Shown here piece after piece: positions 1 to 10,300 of a stretch of 64,000 bases of DNA. Location: positions 23,171,912 through 23,235,911 of the forward strand of contig CM055093.1 in assembly GCA_029204225.1 (NCBI GenBank), read 5' to 3'. Numbering within the stretch: the stretch's first letter is position 1; each line of letters begins with the position of its first letter. A program made the translations under genes and the position numbers. Origin of the DNA: Diphasiastrum complanatum (Eukaryota; Streptophyta; Lycopodiopsida; Lycopodiales; Lycopodiaceae). The notes under the pieces were generated by a model. The model made no database searches and was not told where the DNA came from. It saw only the letters and a program-made list of their open reading frames with translations.

Positions 1-904
1 TTTTCACTCCTAGCACCCTAAATTCCCAAAATCACCCCAAGTTCTCAAAATTGGCCGTACTTCTTTGAGTCCATCAAGTTACATTCCCAGATTTGAATCC
101 CCCAATTGTATGAGCATTCCCAGTTGGTGAATTCCAAGCTGAAAAGTTGCTAAGGCTTCATCAGGTCTTCATTCCCATTTCCCCTACTTATATTTCCCAT
201 CTGTACCTTCATTTCATTCCCATTTTGGTTCCCCAACTTGTATTCCCCACTTTTGCTTTACAGATCTACATTTTTCAATTCACCATTTTATATTCCCAAG
301 CTCGGTTCTACATTCCCATTCCATCCCCTTTGATTTATCTACCTTACATTTCCAACTTTTTACATTCCCCAAATCCACATTCACAAGTCCTTGACATTTT
401 CCAACTCATATCCTTCCATATGCCCATCAACCATATTTTCTAATTTCATATTCCCAGTTTTAGATTTGATCTACATTCGCCAACCCCCTATTACTTCATC
501 TAGATTTTTCATATTCTCAAGCTCTTTCATTTTCTAACTCTTTACACCCAAAATCCCAAGACCCACTCACCTTGTTCCCACATTCCCAGTTTTTTCACAC
601 TCTTGTTCACAAATCTACATTCCCAATTACTGTCTTTTCCAGATCTTACCATCAACCACCCAAGATCTCATTCCCACTTCTAAAAATTTTCCACTTCTAA
701 TTCCTCAACCTCTATCTTTCAGATTTTCCATGTTGATTCCCAATTCTACGTTCCCAAATCACATTCCCCAATTCCATCTTCCCAAACTTGTGTTTTGGCA
801 TCCCCATATTAACACATTCACATTCCTAGGGCGTAGATCTTGAATTCCCATATTGAAGTAGCCTTGTTGCCTTCCCAAATAGTTACAAACTTAGAGATCA
901 CAAG
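1..904. repeat. Pyrimidine-rich degenerate CATTCCCA tract
   Basis: The plus strand is strongly T/C-biased. Variants of an 8-base word, CATTCCCA, recur every few tens of bases (for example near 83, 115, 171, 217, 313 and 627), often followed by a short AT run. No conserved protein is visible. The short open frame at 147-443 is a product of the biased composition. It looks like an old, diverged minisatellite or a degenerate repeat, not a gene. Confidence 0.55.
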
Positions 905-1366
905 GTGAAGGAACCTCCTCTGACACCCCAACAATGCCTAACGCTACCTAGACCCAATAACACAGCACCAGCCTTAGTAATGCGTCAACCTAGCCCTCAT
1001 ATGAATCACCGAATCATTCCAGCAAATTTTGCTACCACAAGTCAGGATTCTCAACCCCAATTAGAATTCAGCTTTGAAAGTATGCTCTTACCTGAGGATC
1101 AGGGATTTCCATGTTTCTATTCAGAGGAACTGAAGCTTTTGTCTATCTCTTGTTTACTGCTCAACAACGTTTCTATGGGAACAGAGCACCTATCCATTGT
1201 TATGGCTGTGGAGAGAACCATCACATTGATGATTGTCCATATAAAGGCACTTACACCCCTATCCGTAAAGAATGCATTCGACAAGATCTATCTCAAATTA
1301 GCAAGTTTTAGAGTTTTTAGTGATTTTTTGAAGCAATTCATAGACTTCATTGGATCTCAAGCTTAG
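905..1366 (+). pseudogene. Unrecognised ORF pair with a zinc-knuckle-like motif
   Basis: An open frame from 905 to 1366 encodes about 153 residues rich in Pro, Gln and Asn at its N-terminus. I recognise no family. A second frame overlapping it (1111-1311) contains CYGCGENHHIDDC, which resembles a retroelement CCHC zinc knuckle but is one residue short of the CX2CX4HX4C spacing. The knuckle and the flanking copia debris suggest a frameshifted gag remnant. A chance open frame is equally possible, since no splice signals or homology are visible. Confidence 0.22.
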
Positions 1367-1779
1367 TACTTTGGTTATAATCATTTCTCAAGTGGTTTTA
1401 GGGTCAAGTAGGTTGCTTTTATTGTGTGTGATGCTCAGAAATCGAGAATGGTCCAAAACTTTGGGTTTATACCAATTTAATATGTGTTGCTAGATTGAGT
1501 CTTGAGAATACTTTAGAATCAAGAGCTCGAAGAGGACTTTCACATGCATGCCACTTCTAGGGAAGCAAAACATTATATTTGTAGTATTGATATGATTTTT
1601 AGAGGTTGGCAGGGCACCCAACCTTCCCTGTTCAATTCACCAGGATTAAAGCACTTAAGCTTGAGCTAAAAATCACTTTTCTCAGATCCAAAAACTAATT
1701 TTAGACTCACTTAGGCCTAAATCAATCTCCATTGAGATTTGGGCTTCAATTGGAACATTTCTTTTGGAAGCTAGTGAGA

Positions 1780-2302
1780 GATTGACTTCATTAAACTATT
1801 CTATATGGAAAGTGAGGATGGAATCAATTCTAGTCCTTCAAGATCTCATAGACATTGTGATGGATTGAGGAGGAGCCTCAAGTCCTTCAAGAGAATATGA
1901 GATTCAAGAATAGGTCTAGAATGGCACTTCATTGCATCAAAATGAAATGTGTCCAATGAGATCCTTAGGGAGATATGATCTTGCTTATCTCTCAAGGATG
2001 CTTGAAATACACTCAAAGCTATTTATGAGTCCAAAAACACATCTAAATTGCTCACCTTGATGAATCAAATTCTCCAAAGCTATAACCAAAGCAAAGGAGA
2101 AAGTGCTCAAAGCTATGAGCTTAGAGTAAAGGACTACCACAGCGAGCTCACTCGCATTGGAGAGCCAATAAATCAAAGAGGTTTTGTTCAAGTGGTCTTG
2201 AATGGACTCAATGAGAACTATTCCAATTTAGTCCAATCTTATGCCATCCAAGATAACCTTCCTACAATGGAAAGCCTACAAGGAGTGCTTGTGGCTGTAT
2301 GA
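1780..2302 (+). pseudogene. Ty1/copia gag remnant (UBN2-type)
   Basis: The stretch begins with a gag N-terminal motif (SIWKVRMESIL, about 1800-1835). It then runs through several stop codons and frame changes into an open segment at 2048-2302. That segment encodes residues typical of the copia gag helical region (SYELRVKDYHSELTRIGEPI, then a PTMESL-like stretch). Copia gag packages the element RNA and is normally followed by a zinc knuckle and protease. Here it is interrupted and leads into a charged repeat, so it is dead. The family is clear; the subfamily is not. Confidence 0.7.
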
Positions 2303-2309
2303 AATGGTG

Positions 2310-2445
2310 GACTCTTGCAACCTTGACGAAGAGACCTCGAAGGTCAAACACATCCCGAAGGACGAAGATGTCCCGAAGAACGAAGAGCTCTCGAAGGTCA
2401 AAGGCACCCCAAAGGTCGAAGATGGGCCCAAAGGCTGAAATACTC
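2310..2445 (+). repeat. Imperfect Lys/Pro-coding tandem repeat
   Basis: Short repeats built on CCCGAAGGACGAAGA-like units (roughly 18-24 bases) follow the gag remnant directly. In one frame they encode a Lys/Glu/Pro series such as SKVK, IPKDED, VPKNEE, TPKVED. The region could be the charged spacer of a gag protein that expanded, or a minisatellite. Confidence 0.5.
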
Positions 2446-3051
2446 CTGCAATCAATAAAAGGCCCAGGCTCAACGAAGCAAAGGCAAAGACCAACGAAAG
2501 CAGGTCAACGCCTGAAACCGCAAGGGGCCATCCTATGGTTCCGTACGAAGCAGTATGAAGAGATTGCAGTCACCACAGTCTGAAGGCCTTGTAACTTCAC
2601 GACTGCTGCCAAGTGAAGTTAATAGAGCCGCCAAGGCAACATAAAGAGAGGGTAGCTAAGCGTAAACTTGTAGACTTGTAACTGATAGTTAATCTATCCT
2701 ATAAACTCCACATAGTGGATATAAACATAGGATCAATTGCTAAAATTGGTTGGTTGATCAGAGATGCCCAAAGAAATTGCTATGCATGAAAGTCTGCCAA
2801 CGAGAAGAACATAACAAGTTCGGGAGAGAAGTTTCAAGCCGCCAACAAGCAAGCCCATGAACAACTCACTTGAATTAAAATCAAATTACAGAATGCTTCC
2901 AGTTCTTGCATCTCTCATTGTCCGTGTCGTGTCATTTGATCGAATGCTTGAAAGTCTGTGATCTTTAGTCATTTGTCTAGGATCTCGTAAATTTCTGCAG
3001 AAATCCTAATCAAAGGAAAGAGAAAGCACAAAAACTGCACAATTTCTTTCA
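2446..3051 (+). repeat. Probable 5' LTR and flank of copia element A
   Basis: This segment lies directly before a canonical primer-binding site and gag start, where a 5' LTR is expected. It has a TATA-like stretch (CCTATAAACTCC, near 2698) and ends in ...TTTCTTTCA before the PBS, giving the expected CA terminus. The left end cannot be fixed because no matching 3' LTR is in the window. Confidence 0.5.
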
Positions 3052-3063
3052 TGGTATCAGAGC
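3052..3063 (+). other. tRNA-Met primer-binding site of element A
   Basis: TGGTATCAGAGC is the standard plant copia PBS, complementary to the 3' end of initiator tRNA-Met. It lies 20 bases before the gag ATG at 3084. Confidence 0.85.
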
Positions 3064-3083
3064 TGATTGTCTAGACAACACAA

Positions 3084-4077
3084 TATGGCTACAACGATCC
3101 AGACAAGAATAACAATCAACCTTGATGGTGTGAATTATCGAATATGGAAGCTCAAAATCAGAATACTCTTGAAGGGTGAAGGGATCTAGTTAGTGACTGA
3201 TCTCACAGAACAACAGCCTCCAGTGGAAGACCCCAGGAGATTTGAATGGATCAGAAAGGATGAGCGCGCAATAGCAATGATCGTTTCGTCCATAAATGAA
3301 GAAATACTCGTGAAAATTGAAGAATGTGAGAGCAGCCATGAAGCGTGGAAAAGGTTGAAACAGAAGTATGAAGTGAGGACTGTCGCGTCGGAGATGCACC
3401 TACACAATCAGTTGCAAGGTCTGTGATGGGATGGAAACCAGTTGGATCAGCATGTCGAGAGGATCAGAACAATCTTCGCTCAACTTGCTACATTTGGATA
3501 GGTGCACCAGGTCCCGACACCACAGCAACTGATGTACTTCATGAAATCTTTACCTATGTCTTATCAGCCACTAAGAATGCTCATTCTGAGCTTACCAGAC
3601 ATGATGTTTGAGCGAGCTATCAGTCTTGTCGTTGATGAGAGACTGATGAGAGACGAAGGAGAAGGAAGCAGTGACCAGGAGAAGGCTCTTTTCACAAAAG
3701 AAAAGAAGAAAAGCAAGAACAAGCTCAGATTCGACAAGGCTCATTCGAAGTCTTCGAGCAAAGGCAACGACAATCAACAAACTTCTTCATGTGATCATTG
3801 TAACAAGCCGGGACACACAGCCAATAAATGCCAATTCAACCCGACAATACCTTGCATGCACTGCAAGAAGAAGGGACATTCTGCATATGAGTGCAGATTC
3901 AACCCAAAAAGAAAAACCAAGGTTGAAAAGGCCCATGTTACAAAGTCGTCAAAGGATGCAGACAACAGCGATGAAGCCTTCACAATATTCGAGAGTAGTG
4001 ATTCTAGGCGACAGGAGCCGACACGATGTCAAAGGCATCGAGACTCTACAACTATGAACAATGTCGGGACATGCAAA
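3084..4077 (+). pseudogene. Copia element A gag with two zinc knuckles
   Basis: The gag frame starts at 3084 with MATTIQTRI. It carries the usual copia gag opening (GVNYRIWKLKI), a helical core (KDERAIAMIVSSI, SSHEAWKRLKQKY) and two perfect CCHC zinc knuckles near 3790-3900 (CDHCNKPGHTANKC and CMHCKKKGHSAYEC, both CX2CX4HX4C). In-frame stops near 3188, 3424 and 3498 break the protein, and after about 4077 the frame decays. Gag forms the virus-like particle and the knuckles bind RNA. Two tandem knuckles with a basic Lys/Ser linker match the gags at 8.5 kb and 62 kb, so these elements are related. Confidence 0.85.
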
Positions 4078-4129
4078 GCTTCCAGGAGCACTCTATGTAC
4101 CCTCACTAAGAAGAGACCTCCTATATGTA

Positions 4130-4441
4130 TCAAAGATGGCGGATCTTGGAATTCAAAGTGCTTGAGCTTGTCCACTCAGATGTCTGTGGACCGATGAAAT
4201 CGATTCGCTCTCAGAATTGAGGTACTTCTTGACATTCATTGATGACTACAACCAGATGACAACGATCTACTATCTAAAGAAAAAATCCGAAGTATTTGAC
4301 GCTTTCAAAAAATTTGTGGCATTCACAAAGAGACACACCTCAAAGAAGGTACAAGTCATCAGGTTTGACAATGGAGGTGAGTACAAGAGCAAGGAGTTCA
4401 CAAACTTCTGCCAAGAACAAGGAATAGAGCATAGATGTTGA
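4130..4441 (+). pseudogene. Copia element A integrase core fragment
   Basis: The open segment at 4217-4441 encodes the integrase catalytic core: RYFLTFIDDYNQMTTIYYLK and KVQVIRFDNGGEYKSKEF, carrying two acidic residues of the DDE triad. A preceding frame (about 4160-4200) carries a VHSDVCGPM-like block in broken form. The zinc-binding N-terminus and most of protease are deleted between gag and this fragment. A stop follows IEHRC at 4439. After that, only scraps of copia-like sequence are seen to about 4570. Confidence 0.85.
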
Positions 4442-4647
4442 AGACGTCACGAAAACTCAGGCCATAGAAGCATGTTCATCTACATCAATGACCAGGCCTT
4501 TATTCCAGAAACCAATCACCATTGAGGAGCAAATTCAAAATTTTTTACAACAACATGCACATGAGTCCTCAAGGGGTAGTTGGGTTATAAAATTCAAGAC
4601 CTCAGAGATCGAGACGGGAAGAGAATTGGACAAGCTACCCACATTGT

Positions 4648-5497
4648 AAAGTTAGTAAATAAAAGGGGTTCCCACCAATTTTCAAGTTGGTTCCCTTTAA
4701 AATTCAAATTTGAATAGTTAGGGAGGTAGAAATTGACCAATAGGATTTGTGGCCAAGACCCTCCAATCCACTATATATATAGTGGTAATTTCAAATCATT
4801 TGCACTTTCTCTCTTCATTTCAATACAAGCAGGTTGGGCCTCTTATGGAATGGATATGGATTGTCCTTGCGCTTCATCTCTCCTCCTCTAATTCTCATGA
4901 TTTCTTTTTGTTTGATATTTGTTAGATTTGATGCTTATTGGGATTGATCATTCTTATGCTTTTTGTGTGAGAGAAAAGGAGAGAGAGAAGACCAAGTTTC
5001 TATAATCATTGTGGATTAGGATTAATGGATGTAGTGTTAATGCTTAGTGTTAACGGATCTTAGTGTTAATGCTTAGTGTTAATGGATCTTAGAGTTAGAT
5101 GTGAATCTTAAGCACATGCAGGATATTGAAATATGCTATTGCTCTCATGGGAACGAACCTCCAACTAACTTCATCTCCTTGATGCTTGTGTGCTTGGATC
5201 TAGGGTTGAGGGTAGGATAGGAAATTCCCACTACATTTGTGTGTTTTGAGCATGTGGATGTGTGGGCCTGGCCTATCATTAAACTAATATCTCCCCACAA
5301 AACAGAGGAAAAAATAGCTTCCGATCTATTTTAAAACCTGCTGTTTCAAAATTACTAACATATATAGTAGATTGGAGGGTTTTGGCCTCAAATCCTATTG
5401 GCCAATTTCTACCTCCATCAGTATTTAAATTTCAATTCCAAAGAGAACCAACTTGAAAATTGGTGGGAATCCCTTTTATTCACTAACTTGACTTTTA
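4648..5497. repeat. Foldback repeat with ~150-bp inverted arms
   Basis: Bases 4648-4798 match the reverse complement of 5345-5497 with few differences. Shared blocks include TTCCCACCAATTTTCAAG, GAGGTAGAAATTG and CCAATAGGATTTG. The arms enclose about 550 bases, including a stretch with repeated GTTAATGCTTAGTGTTAA words (5030-5085). No transposase frame is visible. A non-autonomous foldback or MITE-like element is the simplest reading. Confidence 0.7.
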
Positions 5498-6024
5498 AGC
5501 CTTGCAACATTAATAGTCTTGCAAAAAGGCCTAAAGTCCTTTTATTAGCTTTTAACTAATCAAATCTTTATGTGATGATCGGGTTGGACTTTCACACGCA
5601 GGGTGCCAAATCCCTCTCACTTATTAACTAGAGTTAGGGTTGCCTTGGGATTCGCAAACCCTCCAACAACAAATCACAAGCAAAATATGCATAAATTGTT
5701 TTTACAAACTAGCCTCTAAAGACTAGTGACCAGTCCAAAAAAAAAAAAAACAAATAGAAGAAGTAAAAAACAAAGAATGTTAGCAAGCATTTGGCTCCCT
5801 GGCAACGACGTCAATGTTGTCAAGAAGAGATGGGGGTCATCCACCTTCTTCCAAGTCGTTTGTAGCACGAGAAGTAGGGCTCGATCCTAGGAGCCTTGGA
5901 GATGCAAGCACAACAATAAAAGCAACAACTACTTCTACTTACAAATAATATAGCATTACACCATAAACATAACCAAAATGAACTAACATTTAACTCTTCT
6001 GTCTCTCCAACACACACACACACA

Positions 6025-6059
<35 letters not shown>

Positions 6060-6520
6060 CTTTTCCTCTCTCTTCCCTACTAGAGATCCATGCCCTCCTA
6101 CTCTCTCTCTAACCACTAATACTAACTAACACTTTAGAGGCAAAAAAACACATGCTAACTAGGAGCCAAAATAGCAATAACTTAGAAGAAATAGCAATAA
6201 GCACAAAGTTAAACTAATAATGACCAAACACCATAGCAAGCATATGAGGATCCAAAATAGTAGCATTTAGCTCTCTTGCATTAAGGATGGAAATTACATA
6301 CAATGAGCTTCTTTTTATAGAAGTTTGTGGAGTTGACTTTCCACGTTTGTTTATGGGACAATATTTCAAGTCTCAAAATACAATGCAAGGTTTTTTTTTG
6401 AAAGTTTGACTTTGACTTAAGAGTCTAAGTTTAAACCTTGAGATTTGCCAAAATTGTTAACTACTACTGGCGGGCTTTTCAAGATGGGCTTATAAACGTA
6501 GGATGCCATGCTTGGGCCAT
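5498..6520. repeat. Copy of a dispersed non-coding repeat family
   Basis: No gene is visible. A motif near 5585-5620 (GGGTTGGACTTTCACACGCAGGGTGCC in sense) recurs in altered form near 6475-6505 and 33290-33325. Phrases such as 'CTTTTTATA...' after a run of AGG/CTT words recur near 6310 and 8315. These look like pieces of one dispersed element seen again at 7.9-8.5, 32.9-33.4 and 57.5-57.9 kb. Confidence 0.4.
6009..6058. repeat. (CA)n microsatellite
   Basis: About 25 CA dinucleotides with one CAGACA interruption. The minus-strand Cys/Val-rich open frame across it is an artefact of the repeat. Confidence 0.97.
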
Positions 6521-6589
6521 TAATTACACAAAATTTTTATATACATAGGCTAATTCCATGTAAAGTGTTTCTTTCCTTAATTCTCTCGG

Positions 6590-7900
6590 GCTCCATTGAA
6601 ATGCCCCTCATGCCTTGTATTCCAGCCCCCACAAACTTGAAGATCATCCACTTAGTGTCAATAATCTTTGCATCAGGAGGAGTTTTGACAAGATGCTAGG
6701 TCTTGTTCTTCATCAATGAATTATACTCAGCATTCATGGTAGTGTGCCACTTGTCTGCATTCGAACTTGACAATGATTAGGCTCTTGTCGGTGTCGAGCA
6801 TGCCTTCGAACAATAGTCGATTGTTGAGATAATGATTTTCCTTGCTGTGTGACATGGGTATCTTCGATTGTTGTCAGAACAAAGTCCGTCGATGGTAATT
6901 GGAGTTGTTGGAACAAACTTCTGCATTGGCTATTTTCGCTTGAAGTCATAAAATCTATCTTTGAGAAAGACGACATCTCGACTGACTGTGATTCTCTTTC
7001 TTAGGTCATACGGAATCTGCACATAGCAAAGACAACCAAACACTCGGAGGTGCTTCAGACTCGGTTTGTATTCATGAAAGGCTTCAAATGGAGTCTTTGA
7101 GTCAACTGCTTTAGTGCTTGAATAATTCTGTAGATAGCAAGCTGTTGAAATTGCTTTAGCCCAAAATTTCTTAGGTAGCTGAGCATTTGACATCATTGAT
7201 CGTGCTACATTGAGTAGTGTTCGGTTCTTCCCCTCGGCTACTCCTTTCTGTTGTGGTCTGGTGGTGAACTGATGATGAATGCTACATGATGATAAATAGT
7301 CGGAAATTTCGTCTGACAGATACTCTCCCCCACCATCTGTGCGCAAGGTCTTGAGTTTTTGACAATCTGTGCCTCAACAAACTGCTTGAATTCTTTGAAA
7401 CAATTGAATGCCTCAAACTTGTTCTTTATGAACATGATACTGGTGAATCTTGAATAGTCATCGATAAAAGTGATGGTGCTAAACCCAGAGAGGGAGTACT
7501 CATAGGGCCAAACAGATCACTATGTATCAATTCTAAAATGGACTTAGCTCTAGTGGCTTGTCCCATTGGAAATCTTGATCTAGGCTGTTTGCCTAATAAG
7601 CACATCTCACAGACATGTCGAATGTCAGTGGAGGCAACATTAATATCTAAGTCCTTAACCATATTGTTATGATACATGTACAAGATAGATCTCATGCTTA
7701 AATATCCTAATCTTTGATGCCATAACTGGGCATTTGAAGTACTCACTGTTGGTAGAAAGTGCATACTCATGACTCAGAATGTTCAAATTTCCTTCTATGT
7801 TAGTAGAGAGGATTTTTTTACGATCTTTATCCAAAATAGTACATTGCTTTAAATTGAACAAGGCTTTGTAGCCTTGATCTGTAAGTGTAGGTTCTTCAAT
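6590..7900 (-). pseudogene. Copia element B: protease end, integrase, RT start
   Basis: Read on the minus strand, this holds a polyprotein fragment in several frames. Order: a protease/linker tail (7861-7667); the pre-integrase zinc-binding region with WHQRLGYLS and HVCEMC (7770-7530); the integrase core with ELIHSDLFGPM and MRTDGGGEYLSDEI, then TRPQQKGVAEGKNRTLL (7570-7150); the conserved KTPFEAFHEYKPSLKHLRVF block (7110-7050); and the first residues of reverse transcriptase (KNKT, then AKIIDTKWMIF, near 6720-6630). At least two frameshifts (near 7430 and 6950) and a stop near 6698 inactivate it. Most of RT, RNase H and both LTRs are missing. Confidence 0.88.
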
Positions 7901-8499
7901 CCGACGTTGTAATAGCCCTCCCGCCTGTCAACAAGGGGTTTGTTCACTGAATAGGCACCTAACTATGCATAGATGCTACTTTTAGTTAGTTCCCTAACAC
8001 TACTCACACTAACTCTACTCCCCTAACTAACTTCATCATGATTGTTGGTGAAGGGGAAGGATAGAATAGAAGAAAAAGAAGAAGGAGAAGAGAGAAAGAG
8101 AGAGATAGAGTTGAGGGGGAGGTTAGCTCAAAAGCTCAAGATGCATGCTAATGGAGAAACCATAACTATTAAAACAAAAACATAGAAATGGAAACAATCA
8201 TAAACACACAACGAAAAGCATTAGCATGAGTGCTTAGCAAATGAGGATGCTTGGCTCTCCAAATTGGTAGAGTTTCCTCCTTCTCATTAAGCATGGAAAT
8301 AGAGTACAAATGGTGCCTTTTTATAAAATGGGAAAGGCCCTTGACCCAAAATCCTATTGGCTATTATTTACATTGATCCTATCCATTCATCTTGGACCCA
8401 TCTTGATACAAGGGTTCACAAAAAGTACATTGAAATTCACAAGATTCATGTGAGTCCCAAATTGGACCCAACTCTAAAATAGTAATCTCTAAACCTGAA
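7901..8499. repeat. Dispersed non-coding repeat copy
   Basis: No coding content. It carries a run of CTAAC(T/A)-type words (7985-8035), an AG-rich block (8060-8110) and a '...TTTTTATAAAATGGGAAAGG' segment. All are similar in order to 5.5-6.5 kb and 32.9-33.4 kb. It separates two oppositely oriented copia fragments and is likely an older insertion. Confidence 0.4.
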
Positions 8500-9625
8500 C
8501 ATTGTTTGTTAAAGATCCACAGATGACCGTTGAGAAGGCTGTAATCGAGATCAAAGAAGAGGTGGGCGCCCGTGAACACCTTGATGACAAGAATAACTCT
8601 GATCAAGCTCTCTAGAGCAACAAAGAGAAGCAGAAGAAGAATTTCAAGCCTAAGAAGGAGTCAGACCAAAGACAAGATCAAAAACAACAGTCAGAGGGAG
8701 CCAAAGAAGGAAAATGAAAGAGCAGAAATAAACCAAGACAGCAGAATAGTGAAAAGAAAACCTGCATGAGATGCACATGAGAAGGCCACACTGTTGATAA
8801 GTGTTGGCTCAATCCAAAGATAGAGTGCATCCACTATCACAAAAAGGGTCACGCAGCCGTTGACTGCCACCAAAATCCTAGAAACAAGAAAGCTCAGAGT
8901 AGACGAGAGAGCGACAATAGCTATCCTACGTGGAGGAACTCGAGCCCTCCAAGATGGCCAAAAACAGAGCCAACAATGGCAAGAACGCAATAGCTTACTT
9001 GTGTGGTGATGTTTGTGCGACATCAACTTCAGATACACGAAATAATTCTTGATTCAGGTGTAACGTCACACTTCGTGGCAACAAAATACATGGTCATTGA
9101 TTATCAAGAATCATAATCTTCCAGATATATAATCTTGGGAGATGGTTCGAAACACAAAGTTAGCGAAACTGGAGCGCTGTGGTTAAGCACCAAAGGAAAA
9201 GACAGAAGACTCGATGACACTCTATACGTGCCCACTCTTTAGAAGGACCTACTATCTGTTGCTAAGATGGTAGAGCAAGACTAACAATCACCTTTGAAGG
9301 TGATATCTGCGAAGTGGTTGAATCCGCAACCACTCAGCTTGTCACCACAGGAAAGCGAAAGGGGAACCTGTATCACCTCAAGGTCCAAGTACCTTCAGAG
9401 CAAGCTCACCATATCAACGAATCGATGGATATTATATGACATAGGAGGCTATATCACATGAATACAATTGCTCTATACAATGCTAGCCAAAGCGGAGCAT
9501 TCACTGGTGTCAGTATCAAAGATGCAACATGCTTGAAATCCTACGATGCCTGTAACAAAGGCAAGATGTCACGTATACCATTCACCAAGATTTCTTTCAG
9601 AACGAAAGAACTCCTAGAACATATG
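8500..9625 (+). pseudogene. Copia element C: gag C-terminus, protease, pre-integrase
   Basis: The fragment starts inside gag (LLVKDPQM, then EKAVIEIKEEV), which aligns by eye with the gag of element I at 62.6 kb. It continues through a Lys-rich linker and two CCHC-type knuckles near 8765-8875, the second altered (CIHYHKKGHAAVDC, with Tyr in place of Cys). The protease motif reads ILDSGVTSH (about 9047), where the family has DSGA. Next come GDGSKHKV, DTLYVPTL and KDLLSVAKM, the usual protease-to-integrase linker. At least six stops and frame changes are present, and homology ends near 9620. Confidence 0.85.
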
Positions 9626-10300
9626 TGTGTTGGATTTATCTCCTCTACTCTCCTAAATCCCATTTTAATTTGCCTCCATTCATGCTGCATTTTTACTCAC
9701 GTTGTCGCACAATCTGCATATTTACATTTAAAATAAGACAGACGACTAAAACACGACTATCTGCATAAATACAAGTAAAAACTCACATGCAAAAAAGAGA
9801 TGAAAAACACAACACTATTTTTACACATGTTTTGTGACAGGCGAAAAAGGCGACACTGCCTTACAAAATGCCAAAGGTGCCCTAGGAAAAGCGCATGCAC
9901 CCTGTAAATCAAATCCTAAGGCATTTCGTCAGAGTGACGCATTTTTTGCATCTTCACCAACGTTCATTTCAGCAAAGGCTGACGTCACGGCCCTTTTCAC
10001 GCTCACCCCATGCAACTGTGCTAACAGACTTGACAACGACAGCAACCACCCACGATCTCCTACATGCAGCACATCCACTTTGTACTTTCTTCATCTGCAC
10101 ACCTGTAACAGTGTGTATATATATTGAATACCACTTGCATATTCAGTGATGAGAGAAACCAAGATGAAGTGTGTGTGTAAAATAATAGCATCATAAGCTT
10201 ATCAGAGATAGACAAAGTAGATGCCTTGCACATTGATTCTTTATTGTCAGTATTAGGTTCATTCCTTTTACAGACTGAATTAGCTTTGTAGAGCACATGA
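9626..10300 (+). repeat. LTR-like region with GCGA-rich repeats
   Basis: Sequence around 9840-9900 contains GCGAAAAAGGCGACACTGCC-like blocks. These recur in the LTR regions at 30.9-31.25 kb and 51.95-52.25 kb. No PBS or polypurine tract is found beside it, so it is probably a detached LTR piece. No protein is recognised here; the short frames at 9834-10149 have no family features. Confidence 0.4.

Noticed and set aside
5820-6116. Cys/Val repeat protein
   Set aside because: Artefact of the (CA)n microsatellite on the minus strand.
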